Virus record (IMG/VR): IMGVR_UViG_3300017987_000046
Location: 1 to 30,008 of that record
From: a virus
Direction: 5' to 3' (one strand)
DNA length: 30,008 bases
Shown piece after piece: positions 1 through 8,168 of the stretch. The notes beneath the pieces were generated by a model that saw nothing but the letters and a program-made list of their open reading frames with translations, did not search any database and had not been told where the DNA came from. Position 1 is the stretch's first letter. The number at the start of each line of letters is the position of its first letter. A program made the translations under genes and the position numbers.

Positions 1-633
<633 letters not shown>

Positions 634-634
<1 letters not shown>

Positions 635-1056
635 TGAGTTTAGCAGAACAATTAGCACAAATATATGCAAAACGTGAAGCATTAAGACGGCAACACAATA
701 CAAAGGGCTATGGTGATGATCCAGAGTACAAGCAAGTCTTTCGTAAGGCCAACCATGCAATTACACAAAAAGAATTGGAATTGCGAGAACAAATACCAAA
801 GGCAACCGCAGAACACTTAAACAGGATCAAAGAGGACCGAATTGATTTTCAATCTAACGATTACGGCGAACAAATCCTATTTCTAAGACAGCTACTTAAT
901 TGCGACTTGACACAAGAGCAAGAAGACAAGGTGTTTCAAGAGTGGGCAATCCTTAAATTCAATCCACCGGAGAATCTACTTGATGCTGTGGAATTACCTT
1001 CTGACGTGAGGTTTTTTAATCCATCTTCTGACGTGAGGTTTTCCGATGGCTTATGA
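634..1056 (+). CDS. Hypothetical protein downstream of tail fibre (140 aa)
   Basis: I do not recognise a family. The start at 634 overlaps the preceding stop codon by one base (TAATG) and has a good Shine-Dalgarno site (AAGGA) five bases upstream, so longer in-frame starts inside the fibre gene are unlikely. The product begins MSLAEQLAQIYAKREALRR, is helical and charged, and ends in a short duplicated peptide, SDVRFFNPSSDVRFSDGL. It may be a small tail or fibre-assembly protein; its position in the fibre operon is the only functional clue. It overlaps the next gene by 11 bases. Confidence 0.75.
998..1042 (+). repeat. Two copies of an 18-bp direct repeat carrying a ribosome-binding site
   Basis: The 18-base sequence at 998-1015 recurs at 1025-1042 with a 27-bp period. 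Each copy contains TGAGG. The second copy serves as the Shine-Dalgarno site for the gene starting at 1046. The repeat duplicates the peptide SDVRF in the upstream protein. Confidence 0.7.
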
Positions 1057-1654
1057 AAATCTTTTAACATATGTGGAAGATGATCCCGCCACTAACTTAA
1101 CTGTGAATACCGCATGGTGTTATTGGAACGGACAAGAGGACGAAGATACTTTTTTAACTCGCGATTTCGGTGCTGGGCATTTTGGAAACTTTGAACACGA
1201 GTTAAAAAATTATACTCACGCTAACACTGAACAGGGTGGTCAAATGTCCTGTTGGGCAGTTGGCACAACTAAGAAAAATCCAAACGATTGGTATAGTGAT
1301 GGCGATGATGGAATTTTACTCAAGGCAACGGAAACTGTTGCTGGCAGATTCTATTTTTTGCAACAAATCCATGATGGTAGCACGACCACGGATCATTGGG
1401 GAGGAAGATCAGATAGTCAGTGGTATGATTTTATAATTACTCGCAGTGGAACAAGTGTTGAGTGCGAAATATATGATGGAGCAAGTTTGGAAGATACATT
1501 AGCGGTTACCGTGCCAAGTGGTGACACATACCGATATGTCTTTGCCGCACAAGGTATTGCGGCAGCAACAGCGAACAGCACAGGATACACAATGAATCTT
1601 GAGTTAAACGAACCCGATCCCGTTCCATTTAATCAGGTAATAGTGGTGGCATAA
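1046..1654 (+). CDS. Putative virion/tail accessory protein, lectin-like beta fold
   Basis: A 202-residue acidic protein rich in aromatic, Gly, Thr and Asp residues (YWNGQEDEDTFLTRDFGAG near the start, WYDFIITRSGTSVECEIYD near residue 130). The alternating beta pattern resembles concanavalin A/LamG-like jelly-roll domains in phage structural proteins, but I cannot point to catalytic residues, so this is a fold guess. It lies in an unbroken, overlapping operon with tail fibre genes: it starts inside the previous gene (TGAGG eight bases before ATG) and its stop overlaps the next start by one base. A role in binding surface glycans would fit the sugar-centred rest of the genome, but is inference. 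Confidence 0.65.
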   Translation: MAYENLLTYVEDDPATNLTVNTAWCYWNGQEDEDTFLTRDFGAGHFGNFEHELKNYTHANTEQGGQMSCWAVGTTKKNPNDWYSDGDDGILLKATETVAGRFYFLQQIHDGSTTTDHWGGRSDSQWYDFIITRSGTSVECEIYDGASLEDTLAVTVPSGDTYRYVFAAQGIAAATANSTGYTMNLELNEPDPVPFNQVIVVA

Positions 1655-1905
1655 TGGCAATAACAGCAACAGGCGGATTTAGGATAACTGGCGCGATCCA
1701 GCAACCGATTGTATCAAACAACCCATTGTCTTTAACGGGTTCACTTTTGGCAACGAGTAGATTATCTGGAGCAATTGCCGCACATTTCAAATTAACGGGA
1801 ACGGTAGCGGCGGCAAGCAAATTAACGGGCGTAATAACAACAGAAAGCAAAGCCAGAGCAACACCTAGCATAAAGAGCAAAGCAAAAGGAACGATTACGG
1901 CATAA
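1654..1905 (+). CDS. Small repeat protein of the tail operon ('LTG' repeats)
   Basis: An 83-residue protein built almost wholly of 10-16-residue imperfect repeats: FRITGAI, LSLTGSL, RLSGAI, KLTGTV, KLTGVI. It starts on the stop codon of the preceding gene (TAATG). Small proteins made of this repeat occur next to fibre genes in many phages; their function is not known to me. The pattern predicts short beta strands stacking into a small solenoid or trimeric beta structure. It ends in a basic, low-complexity tail. It is followed by a 7-base gap with no clear Shine-Dalgarno site for the next gene. Confidence 0.7.
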   Translation: MAITATGGFRITGAIQQPIVSNNPLSLTGSLLATSRLSGAIAAHFKLTGTVAAASKLTGVITTESKARATPSIKSKAKGTITA

Positions 1906-1912
1906 ATAGAAT

Positions 1913-2236
1913 ATGGCAACAGATATTTATTGCATTCCAATCGGAGGTGATGCCCTTGTTGAACTCACGGGGCTTTACGATGAATTAAGCGAATCATACG
2001 TGAATAACGCAACCGCTACCGGTAAGCTCTTGGAGCATGACGCAACGGAGGTAGCTTCATTCAACCTAGCATACAAGGCAGATAGTGATGGAGTCTATCA
2101 GGGGACTATTCCCGGTTCGACCACAACTGACCTGACAGAATATGAACGATACACAATTAGAATTACGGCTACTACCGCAGGTGGCTTGACCTACAAAGAA
2201 GACATTTGCGCAATAGCTCAACGAAGTGAGGAATGA
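1913..2236 (+). CDS. Putative phage structural protein, small beta-sandwich
   Basis: A 107-residue protein with the layout of small Ig-like proteins common before terminase genes: GDALVELTGLYDELSESYVNNATATGKLLE, then LAYKADSDGVYQGTIPG, then YERYTIRITATTAGG. Such proteins are usually annotated only as hypothetical; a structural or head/tail decoration role is likely. The start at 1913 follows an A/T-rich stretch without a visible Shine-Dalgarno site. The stop overlaps the HNH start (ATGA), which implies coupled translation. Confidence 0.7.
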   Translation: MATDIYCIPIGGDALVELTGLYDELSESYVNNATATGKLLEHDATEVASFNLAYKADSDGVYQGTIPGSTTTDLTEYERYTIRITATTAGGLTYKEDICAIAQRSEE

Positions 2237-2529
2237 TGCCTTTCAAGGCCACAACAAATTTACAGAAACAAAAGACCCTTACCCGATCAACAGGCAACAC
2301 CTACTTAAATCGTTCTCGACCTTCTCCGTCCAAACGTGGCTATGATCGGCGGTGGCGAAGGCTCCGTCTTGCGTTCCTCAGAGAAAATCCAATTTGTGCA
2401 AAGTGTGGCAAAGCTGCAAGCGAAGCACACCACATTGTTTCTCGCCGTCAAGGTGGTCCAGACTCCTTTGACAATTTGTTGCCGCTTTGCAAGTCTTGCC
2501 ACAGCAAGGAAACGGCGAGGGGGGCTTGA
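2233..2529 (+). CDS. HNH endonuclease of the packaging module
   Basis: Residues 55-90 form a treble-clef HNH fold: CAKC (55-58), AHHIV (65-69, HH at 66-67 the likely metal/catalytic pair), DNLLPLCKSCH (80-90, with N81 and CxxCH). The family is a short free-standing HNH nuclease encoded beside terminases in HK97-like phages, where it helps the terminase cleave concatemeric DNA at cos or pac ends. The N-terminal 40 residues are basic. GAGGA precedes ATGATG; either ATG (2233 or 2236) could be used, and the first overlaps the previous stop. This gene directly upstream of small and large terminase is the classic order. Confidence 0.9.
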   Translation: MMPFKATTNLQKQKTLTRSTGNTYLNRSRPSPSKRGYDRRWRRLRLAFLRENPICAKCGKAASEAHHIVSRRQGGPDSFDNLLPLCKSCHSKETARGA

Positions 2530-2640
2530 TAGCTACAGCCCCATATCTGTAGACCGAGGGTTTAGCCGTATCAAAAAAACCGCCAAAAAAACTCCCTGGA
2601 GTGCGTAAATATATTGCTGTCATAATAGTTTACTCGAACG

Positions 2641-2674
2641 CCCCCTTTTCCCTTACGGGAAAAGGGGGTTTTTT
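2641..2674 (+). terminator. Rho-independent terminator before small terminase
   Basis: A perfect 12-bp stem (2641-2652 with 2657-2668), loop TTAC, followed by six T. It separates the HNH gene from terS; downstream transcription therefore needs read-through or a promoter close to terS, which I cannot identify. Confidence 0.85.
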
Positions 2675-2687
2675 ACTACATAAATGT

Positions 2688-3146
2688 ATGGGTAGACCAC
2701 CAATTCCAAAAGCGATCAATGATGCTAGGGGTGACCCTGGCAAAAAGAGACGTTATCAAACTGAACCCGTTGCACCCACGGGCAAGCCACTCTGCCCAAA
2801 GCATTTGGGCAGAGTGGCTAAACAAGAATGGAAATCAATTGTTCCTTTGCTGGAGCAGCTTGGAGTGTTGAGCAAGATAGACCGGTCAGCACTGGAAATA
2901 TATTGTTCTGCTTATGGTCGTTACCGCCAAGCACAACAAGAGCTGGAGAAAACCGGTTATGTTTTAACCACCCCAAACGGATTCAAAATGAAATCCCCTT
3001 GGGTTGCAATAATGAACGAAGCCTTGAATCAATGCAAAAGGTTTCTAATTGAATTTGGCTTAACTCCAGCAGCAAGAGCGAAGTTAAGTATTCGTCAAGG
3101 ATCAGACCAAAAAGAAGACATTAAACAATTTATGAAGGGCGGATAA
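2688..3146 (+). CDS. terS: Terminase small subunit (P27-like)
   Basis: A 152-residue protein starting MGRPPIPKAINDARGDPGKK, the signature opening of P27-type small terminases, followed by helices ending in GLTPAARAKLSI, also typical. It binds the packaging start site on phage DNA and loads the large subunit. The open frame extends upstream, but that part spans the terminator hairpin, so the ATG at 2688 is chosen; it has no clear Shine-Dalgarno site and sits 14 bases past the T run. A 16-bp perfect inverted repeat lies inside the gene at 2785-2819. The stop overlaps the next start (TAATG). Confidence 0.88.
   Translation: MGRPPIPKAINDARGDPGKKRRYQTEPVAPTGKPLCPKHLGRVAKQEWKSIVPLLEQLGVLSKIDRSALEIYCSAYGRYRQAQQELEKTGYVLTTPNGFKMKSPWVAIMNEALNQCKRFLIEFGLTPAARAKLSIRQGSDQKEDIKQFMKGG
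2785..2819. repeat. Intragenic hairpin in terS
   Basis: A 16-bp perfect stem (2785-2800 with 2804-2819) with a 3-base loop, translated in frame within the small terminase. Confidence 0.9.
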
Positions 3147-3487
3147 TGGATAATATACCATACATTCTTGACCTGGAGGGTTGCAAAATAAAAGCATATC
3201 TTGATGGAGAAAAAGCGAGTATTGAAATTGACAATAAGCGAATAGACGTAGATACACTAATTGCGAAACTCCACGAATTAGGAATGAGTATCGAACTATA
3301 TGAGCAAATGAACGGCAGGCAACCGGATGAGGAAATCGGATTAGAACCGCAAAATGATGATGATAACGATGTAAACCTATACGACTATAGCAGTATGGTT
3401 CGTAATCTATTCGATGAATTGAAACTAATGGGATGGTCCGATCAACAAGCTTTTGAAATGACCTTACATTTTTTGCACCATGACTAA
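3146..3487 (+). CDS. Hypothetical protein between terminase subunits (113 aa)
   Basis: I do not recognise it. The product is acidic (DDDNDVNLYDY near residue 75) with a beta-rich start (IPYILDLEGCKIKAYLDGEKASIEID) and a helical C-terminus (SMVRNLFDELKLMGWSDQQAFEMTLHFL). It overlaps terS by one base and terL by eight, so it is translationally coupled to both and is probably a packaging accessory. Its calculated acidity could suit a regulator or a DNA mimic, but nothing in the sequence proves that. Confidence 0.7.
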   Translation: MDNIPYILDLEGCKIKAYLDGEKASIEIDNKRIDVDTLIAKLHELGMSIELYEQMNGRQPDEEIGLEPQNDDDNDVNLYDYSSMVRNLFDELKLMGWSDQQAFEMTLHFLHHD

Positions 3488-5117
3488 ACTGGGGAACCTA
3501 AAGGCACAAGCGATTAAGGAAGGTTGGGCAGAATGGATACAAACCCCAAACGATGAAGCGGCATTATTGGAAGGGTGCTATTTCGATCTTACCGCAGCCC
3601 AACACGTCAAAGACTTCTTCTCAAAGTATCTCCGTCATTCAACAGGTAAGTGGGCAGGCCGTCCGTTCCATCTATTGCCGTTCCAATTCGAGAAGATCAT
3701 TGCTCCTCTATTCGGCTGGAAAAACAGGGACGGCAAAAGAAGGTTCCGCCGTGCTTATGTAAGCATGGCAAAGAAAAACGGCAAGACCACATTGGGGGCC
3801 GGAATCATTCTTTACATGCTCTTGGAAGAACCCTCCGCAGAGTGTTATTCAGTTGCCACGACAAGGGATCAAGCGGCTTATGTGTATCGTGAATGCGCCA
3901 AGATGGTAAAGGCAAGCCCACAGCTTCGGTCTATTTTGAAACCGATCAACAGCACAAAGAGCGTAACCTTTGAAGATACCCTTTCATTTTATCGAGCGTT
4001 ATCCAGTGAAGCAAATTCAGCAGAAGGATTAAACGCAAATCTTATCCTCTATGATGAACTACATGCGGCAAAGACTAGGGATTTATTTGATGCGGTAAGG
4101 TATGCAGGCGCAGCAAGGGAACAGCCCCTATTTATTTCCATTACCACAGCAGGCTTTGATAAACACTCTATCTGCTTTGAGCAATACGATTATGCCAAAA
4201 AGGTAGCCGATGGCTTGGAGGATATTTCTTTTTTTTCATACATTGCAGAAGCGGATAAAGAAGATGATTGGAAAAATGAAGACAACACTTGGAAAAAGGC
4301 AAATCCAAGCTGGGGAGTTACGATTGATCCTACACAATTTGAACAGGATTTTTTGGAGGCAGAGAAAAGCCCAACCAAAGAAGCAAGCTTCCGCCGCTAC
4401 CGATTGAATCAATGGACGGCGAGTGAATCACCATTTCTAAAAATGGAAAGGTGGGATGGGTGCGAATATGACAGGGAAGACCTAACCGGTTGTGAGTGCT
4501 TTGGAGGATTGGACCTATCCAGTAGGGTTGATATTACTTCGTTTGTTTTGCTTTTCCCCATCTATGATGGGGAAAAGCTACTGCGGTTTGATGTTCTTCC
4601 CACCTTCTGGATACCGGAGGAAACGGCAAAGGAAAAAGAAAAGGATGGTGTGCCGTATCTAACGTGGATCAATCAAGGATACATTGATACCACCCCTGGC
4701 AATGTGGTGGACCAATCATTTATCCGCAAGCGGATAAATGATTTGGGAGAGCAATACCACATAAAGGAAATTGCTGTTGACGATTGGAACGCCCAAAAAA
4801 TAATGACCGAATTGGACGGGGATGGATTTAGGATAATGAATTTCCGGCAAGGGTTCCGGTCAATGAGTGAACCGACAAAGGATTTAGAAGCTATCGTATT
4901 GGACCGGAAATTAAATCATTACGGCAATCCGGTTTTAAGATGGATGGCACAAAACACCGTGATAGAAACCGATGCAGCCGGAAACATTAAGCCAAGCAAG
5001 AAGAAGAGCAAAAATAAAATAGACGGGATGGTAGCTTTGATTATGGCGTTGGGTTCTGCCAATCTGGATAAGGAATCCGGTAGCGTCTATGATTCGCATG
5101 GTGTTGAGTATTTTTAA
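3480..5117 (+). CDS. terL: Terminase large subunit
   Basis: A 545-residue packaging motor of the HK97-like Terminase_1 type, normal length. ATPase domain: Walker A variant SMAKKNGKTT (95-104, K102), Walker B LILYDELH (188-195, D192/E193). Nuclease domain of RNase H fold: D345 in GGLDLSSR, D434 in AVDDWN and D515 in KIDGMVAL fit the acidic metal ligands. It pumps DNA into the prohead and cuts concatemers, working with TerS, the HNH protein and the portal. It starts eight bases inside the preceding gene. Two perfect hairpins lie inside it (4550-4578 and 4714-4743). Confidence 0.96.
   Translation: MTKLGNLKAQAIKEGWAEWIQTPNDEAALLEGCYFDLTAAQHVKDFFSKYLRHSTGKWAGRPFHLLPFQFEKIIAPLFGWKNRDGKRRFRRAYVSMAKKNGKTTLGAGIILYMLLEEPSAECYSVATTRDQAAYVYRECAKMVKASPQLRSILKPINSTKSVTFEDTLSFYRALSSEANSAEGLNANLILYDELHAAKTRDLFDAVRYAGAAREQPLFISITTAGFDKHSICFEQYDYAKKVADGLEDISFFSYIAEADKEDDWKNEDNTWKKANPSWGVTIDPTQFEQDFLEAEKSPTKEASFRRYRLNQWTASESPFLKMERWDGCEYDREDLTGCECFGGLDLSSRVDITSFVLLFPIYDGEKLLRFDVLPTFWIPEETAKEKEKDGVPYLTWINQGYIDTTPGNVVDQSFIRKRINDLGEQYHIKEIAVDDWNAQKIMTELDGDGFRIMNFRQGFRSMSEPTKDLEAIVLDRKLNHYGNPVLRWMAQNTVIETDAAGNIKPSKKKSKNKIDGMVALIMALGSANLDKESGSVYDSHGVEYF
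4550..4578. repeat. Intragenic hairpin in terL (first)
   Basis: A 13-bp perfect stem (4550-4562 with 4566-4578), loop TAT, inside the terminase nuclease domain coding region. Confidence 0.88.
4714..4743. repeat. Intragenic hairpin in terL (second)
   Basis: A perfect inverted repeat of 14 bp (4714-4727 with 4730-4743), about 13 bp once a 4-base loop is allowed. Confidence 0.85.
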
Positions 5118-5139
5118 TCCTATTGGTCCTACATAGGGT

Positions 5140-6666
5140 ATGGGATTATTTGATTTATTTAGGAAGAAGGAACACCGCAGTATTGAAAATCCTTCTGTTC
5201 CATTGCGTGCCGCCGACATAGTATCATTTTCTGCCAATCTTTCTAATGATGCAGGTGTTGATGTTACCCACGATACAGCAATGAAGGTTGCTACCTATAA
5301 TGCTTGCGTAAGGCGGATTAGCTTCGATTTAGGATTACTGCCCTTCCACGTTTACCGCAAGACCGATCAGGGAAGAGAAAGAGCCACAGCCCACCCAAAC
5401 TATGGTTTACTCCATGATACACCAAATGAATATATGACCTCACAGGTTTTTCGTGAATGTGTGTCGGCACATATTTTGAGGTATGGCAATGGCTATGCCT
5501 ACATTGAAAAGCAGGGGGAAAGGGCAACCGGTCTATATCCACTCTTGCCGACAAGGACCCGAGCAATTAGAGAAAAGGGAGCGATCTACTACGTTACCAT
5601 CCTGGCTAATGGCAAGGCAGAAACACTCACTGCCGATCAGGTTCTACACTTTCCAGGTCTATCATTTGATGGTCTGAGGGGGCGTAGTGTCTTAGAAGAA
5701 GCGGCGGACGTAATGGGGGTAGCGATTGCTGCCGATCAGTTTGCAGCCAAGTTCTTTGCGAATGGGGCGCAGTTGCGGGGCTACCTCACGTATCCTGGCA
5801 AGTTATCACCGGATGCAAAGCAAAACTTGAAAGACAGCTTCGCACAATATCAGGGTGTAAGCAATGCGCATGGAACACCGCTCTTTGAAAATGGTTTGGA
5901 ATTAAAAGAGGTTGGGGTCCCGCCCGAACAGGCGCAATTCTTAGAAACGAGGGTTCATGCTGGCAGAGACGTAGCCAAATTATTTTTAATGCCACCGCAT
6001 AAGGTTGGAGACCTCGAAAGAGCCACGTTCTCAAACATTGAACATCAAGCCATTGAATATGTCCAATCTACTCTAATGCGATGGATCAAAGGGTTTGAAA
6101 ACGAAGTAAACAGGAAGCTATTTTGGGAAACGGAAAAAGGCGAATACTACGCTGAAATGTCCGTAGATGGCTTATTGCGTGGCGATCAAAAGACACGTTA
6201 TGAGAATTACATGAAAGGCATTCAGGGCGGTTGGCTGTCCGTTAATCACATTAAACAACTTGAAAATATGAACACAATAGAGGGGGGCGATGTTCATCTA
6301 TCTCCGTTAAATATGGTTGACGCAAGCAAGCGGGAAGAGGAAGACAAAAGGAAATTGGACCCGATCTTTCAGGATGCAATCAGACGTTTATTGACCAAAG
6401 AAAGAAATGCAATTAGAAGGGCATTGAAAAAAGAAGAAAACTCATTCGCCCTATGGGCGAATGAGTTTTACCAGAATCATCGTAATCTGGTGAAGCAAAC
6501 ATTTCTTCCAATTGTGGAAGCAATGGGAGAAACAACAGAGTATTTAGAAATGCTGGTTGATGCCCACATACGGGAAAGTAAAGAATCAATAGAAGGCATT
6601 ACAGACGTAGCTGAATTACGATGGCACACTCGAACACAAAAGAGGTTAGACGATTATGGAAATTGA
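5140..6666 (+). CDS. Portal protein, HK97 family
   Basis: A 508-residue portal, longer than the usual about 400 because of a charged helical C-terminal extension (residues about 400-508). Family marks: TYNACVRRISFDLGLLPFHVYRK near residue 50, YGNGYAYIEK, LHFPGLSFDGLRGRSVLEEA, and PHKVGDLERATFSNIEHQAIEYV. The dodecameric ring sits at the head vertex, docks the terminase and later the connectors. The ATG at 5140 lies 22 bases after terL with only a weak TAGGG site. A 15-bp hairpin at 6437-6469 falls in the C-terminal extension. It overlaps the protease start by 11 bases. Confidence 0.95.
   Translation: MGLFDLFRKKEHRSIENPSVPLRAADIVSFSANLSNDAGVDVTHDTAMKVATYNACVRRISFDLGLLPFHVYRKTDQGRERATAHPNYGLLHDTPNEYMTSQVFRECVSAHILRYGNGYAYIEKQGERATGLYPLLPTRTRAIREKGAIYYVTILANGKAETLTADQVLHFPGLSFDGLRGRSVLEEAADVMGVAIAADQFAAKFFANGAQLRGYLTYPGKLSPDAKQNLKDSFAQYQGVSNAHGTPLFENGLELKEVGVPPEQAQFLETRVHAGRDVAKLFLMPPHKVGDLERATFSNIEHQAIEYVQSTLMRWIKGFENEVNRKLFWETEKGEYYAEMSVDGLLRGDQKTRYENYMKGIQGGWLSVNHIKQLENMNTIEGGDVHLSPLNMVDASKREEEDKRKLDPIFQDAIRRLLTKERNAIRRALKKEENSFALWANEFYQNHRNLVKQTFLPIVEAMGETTEYLEMLVDAHIRESKESIEGITDVAELRWHTRTQKRLDDYGN
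6437..6469. repeat. Intragenic hairpin in portal gene
   Basis: A 15-bp perfect stem (6437-6451 with 6455-6469), loop TAT, with four flanking A and four T that make it look like a terminator although it is translated. Confidence 0.9.
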
Positions 6667-7291
6667 AAAACGATTTTTAGAAGCACGAGAAATCCGAATT
6701 GAAAAAGTGGACGAAAAGCCACACCTTACCGGTTATGCTCTACCTTTTAATACTCTATCGCAGGATTTTGGTGGATGGCGGGAGCGGTTTATTCCTTCTG
6801 CCTTTGATAATTGGCTTGACGGAAATAATGATATACGGGCAATATCACAACACGATTCCGCCTATCCACTAGCCAGAACAGAAAAGGATACTCTCCAAGT
6901 GTGGACGGATGAAATCGGTCTGCGGTTTGATATGAGTTTGCCGAATACCACATTTGCGCATGATTTAATCGCCAGCATTGAGCATGGCGATATAGAGGGT
7001 ATGTCTATAGGGTTCATTGCCAAAGAGGATCGGTGGACAAGTGAAGGCGGTATTGATATTCGGGAAGTAACCGAAGCGATCCTAGATCATATCTCGCCGG
7101 TTACGAGTCCTGCCTATAAGGCAACAAGTGTAGCGGTTCGATCAAAAGAAGCATACGATGAATTTAAGAAAAGCCAGCAACCGGAAGAGAAACCGGAGAA
7201 AAATGAAACCGAAACGCCTCTATTAAATATGGCAAGCTTAAAGCAAATCCAGAAAGAGGCAGAACATAAACAACCTAGTCCTAATCAATAA
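6656..7291 (+). CDS. Prohead maturation protease (HK97 gp4-like, U35 family)
   Basis: A 211-residue protein with family motifs: LTGYALPFNTLSQDFGGWRE, FDNWL, AISQHDSAYPLART (His66 the likely catalytic His), and GDIEGMSIGF (Ser117 the likely nucleophile). It cleaves the capsid delta domain and itself during maturation. The C-terminal 40 residues are charged and disordered. The start overlaps the portal end by 11 bases. The 3' end probably overlaps the start of the following glycosyltransferase by 26 bases. The capsid gene, normally next, is displaced by two glycosyltransferases. Confidence 0.93.
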   Translation: MEIEKRFLEAREIRIEKVDEKPHLTGYALPFNTLSQDFGGWRERFIPSAFDNWLDGNNDIRAISQHDSAYPLARTEKDTLQVWTDEIGLRFDMSLPNTTFAHDLIASIEHGDIEGMSIGFIAKEDRWTSEGGIDIREVTEAILDHISPVTSPAYKATSVAVRSKEAYDEFKKSQQPEEKPEKNETETPLLNMASLKQIQKEAEHKQPSPNQ

Positions 7292-8168
7292 TAGAGCGCC
7301 TGGCGATTGTCTCGTAATGGAGATGGCAATTCATTGTCTTCACACCACCTATCCAGGCACATTTACAACTTCGGTCGTGTGTGGTTATCCAGAAATCTTT
7401 TTACATAACCCATACGTTACCGGTGATTATACCGGACGAGAAATTGAAATGGATTATGTCGAATTGCTCTATTCTAGCAGAAAACACAATCTACCGTTCA
7501 GTCATTCCTACGTGGTCGCAATAGAAGGCGAAATAGGATTACCGATAGACATAACCTGCAACCGTCCACATATCTATTTGAGCAGGGAAGACATTAAACC
7601 AATCATAGAAGGTCCCTACATTGTATTCTCGGCAGGGATTAAGGACGACATACCGCTAAAACAATGGCCGTATTATCAAGAGGTTGTGGATTATTTCCAG
7701 AAGCGGATTAAGTGTGTTCAGATCGGTTTGCCGGAACACAACGGCAAACCGATCAACGGAGCGGTCAACTTGATCGGTAAGACGAATATCCGGCAACTTT
7801 TTCAATTATGCTACCGCGCTGTAGCTGGTCTAGGACCGGTTACGTTCCTACAGCACATTTGCGCCTCTTTTCAGGTTCCATACTTCTGCCTTGTGGGAGG
7901 CAGAGAAAGCCCAACATGGTGTGGTAATTATCCACTGCAACACACCTTCCACACCGTTGGGGCTTTGTCCTGTTGCGAGAAAGGCCCTTGTCTTGCCAAG
8001 AGACCCGAACGAAGGAACGACAATAACCCAGACGACCGGAGACTATGCCAGCAACCGGTAAATGGTCTGGGGAAGTGTATGCGGATGATTGACCCAGAAC
8101 AAGTAATTAGGAGCATTGAAAATGTTATCAATCGTTGTCCCTCTCTACAAAAGCAGGAAGCAGGTTAG
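7266..8168 (+). CDS. GT9-like (heptosyltransferase-like) glycosyltransferase, apparent ATA start
   Basis: A GT-B-fold enzyme resembling ADP-heptose:LPS heptosyltransferases, likely transferring a sugar from an NDP donor. The frame carries NNRAPGDCLVMEMAIHCLH, the APGD phosphate/nucleotide loop expected at the N-terminus, then NRPHIYLS, VFSAGIKDDIPLKQWPYYQEV, LIGKTNIRQLFQLCYRAVAGLGPVTFLQHICASF and YFCLVGGRE. The first ATG is at 7317, after APGD, so using it would delete the motif. At 7266 an ATA codon preceded by AAGAGG gives MNNLVLINNRAPGD, exactly a beta strand plus loop, so I set the start there (300 aa). If ATA is not used the product begins at 7317 (283 aa). The C-terminus has a Cys-rich segment (CCEKGPC). 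Confidence 0.75.
   Translation: MNNLVLINNRAPGDCLVMEMAIHCLHTTYPGTFTTSVVCGYPEIFLHNPYVTGDYTGREIEMDYVELLYSSRKHNLPFSHSYVVAIEGEIGLPIDITCNRPHIYLSREDIKPIIEGPYIVFSAGIKDDIPLKQWPYYQEVVDYFQKRIKCVQIGLPEHNGKPINGAVNLIGKTNIRQLFQLCYRAVAGLGPVTFLQHICASFQVPYFCLVGGRESPTWCGNYPLQHTFHTVGALSCCEKGPCLAKRPERRNDNNPDDRRLCQQPVNGLGKCMRMIDPEQVIRSIENVINRCPSLQKQEAG
7721..7754. repeat. Intragenic hairpin in GT9-like gene
   Basis: A 13-bp perfect stem (7721-7733 with 7742-7754) and an 8-base loop. Confidence 0.85.

Noticed and set aside
1629-1940. Minus-strand hydrophobic 103-codon frame
   Set aside because: Lies fully opposite the small repeat protein; its repeats are the complement of the LTG repeats.
2601-2687. N-terminal extension of the small terminase
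   Set aside because: It would translate through a terminator hairpin and T run; the family starts at MGRPPIP (2688).
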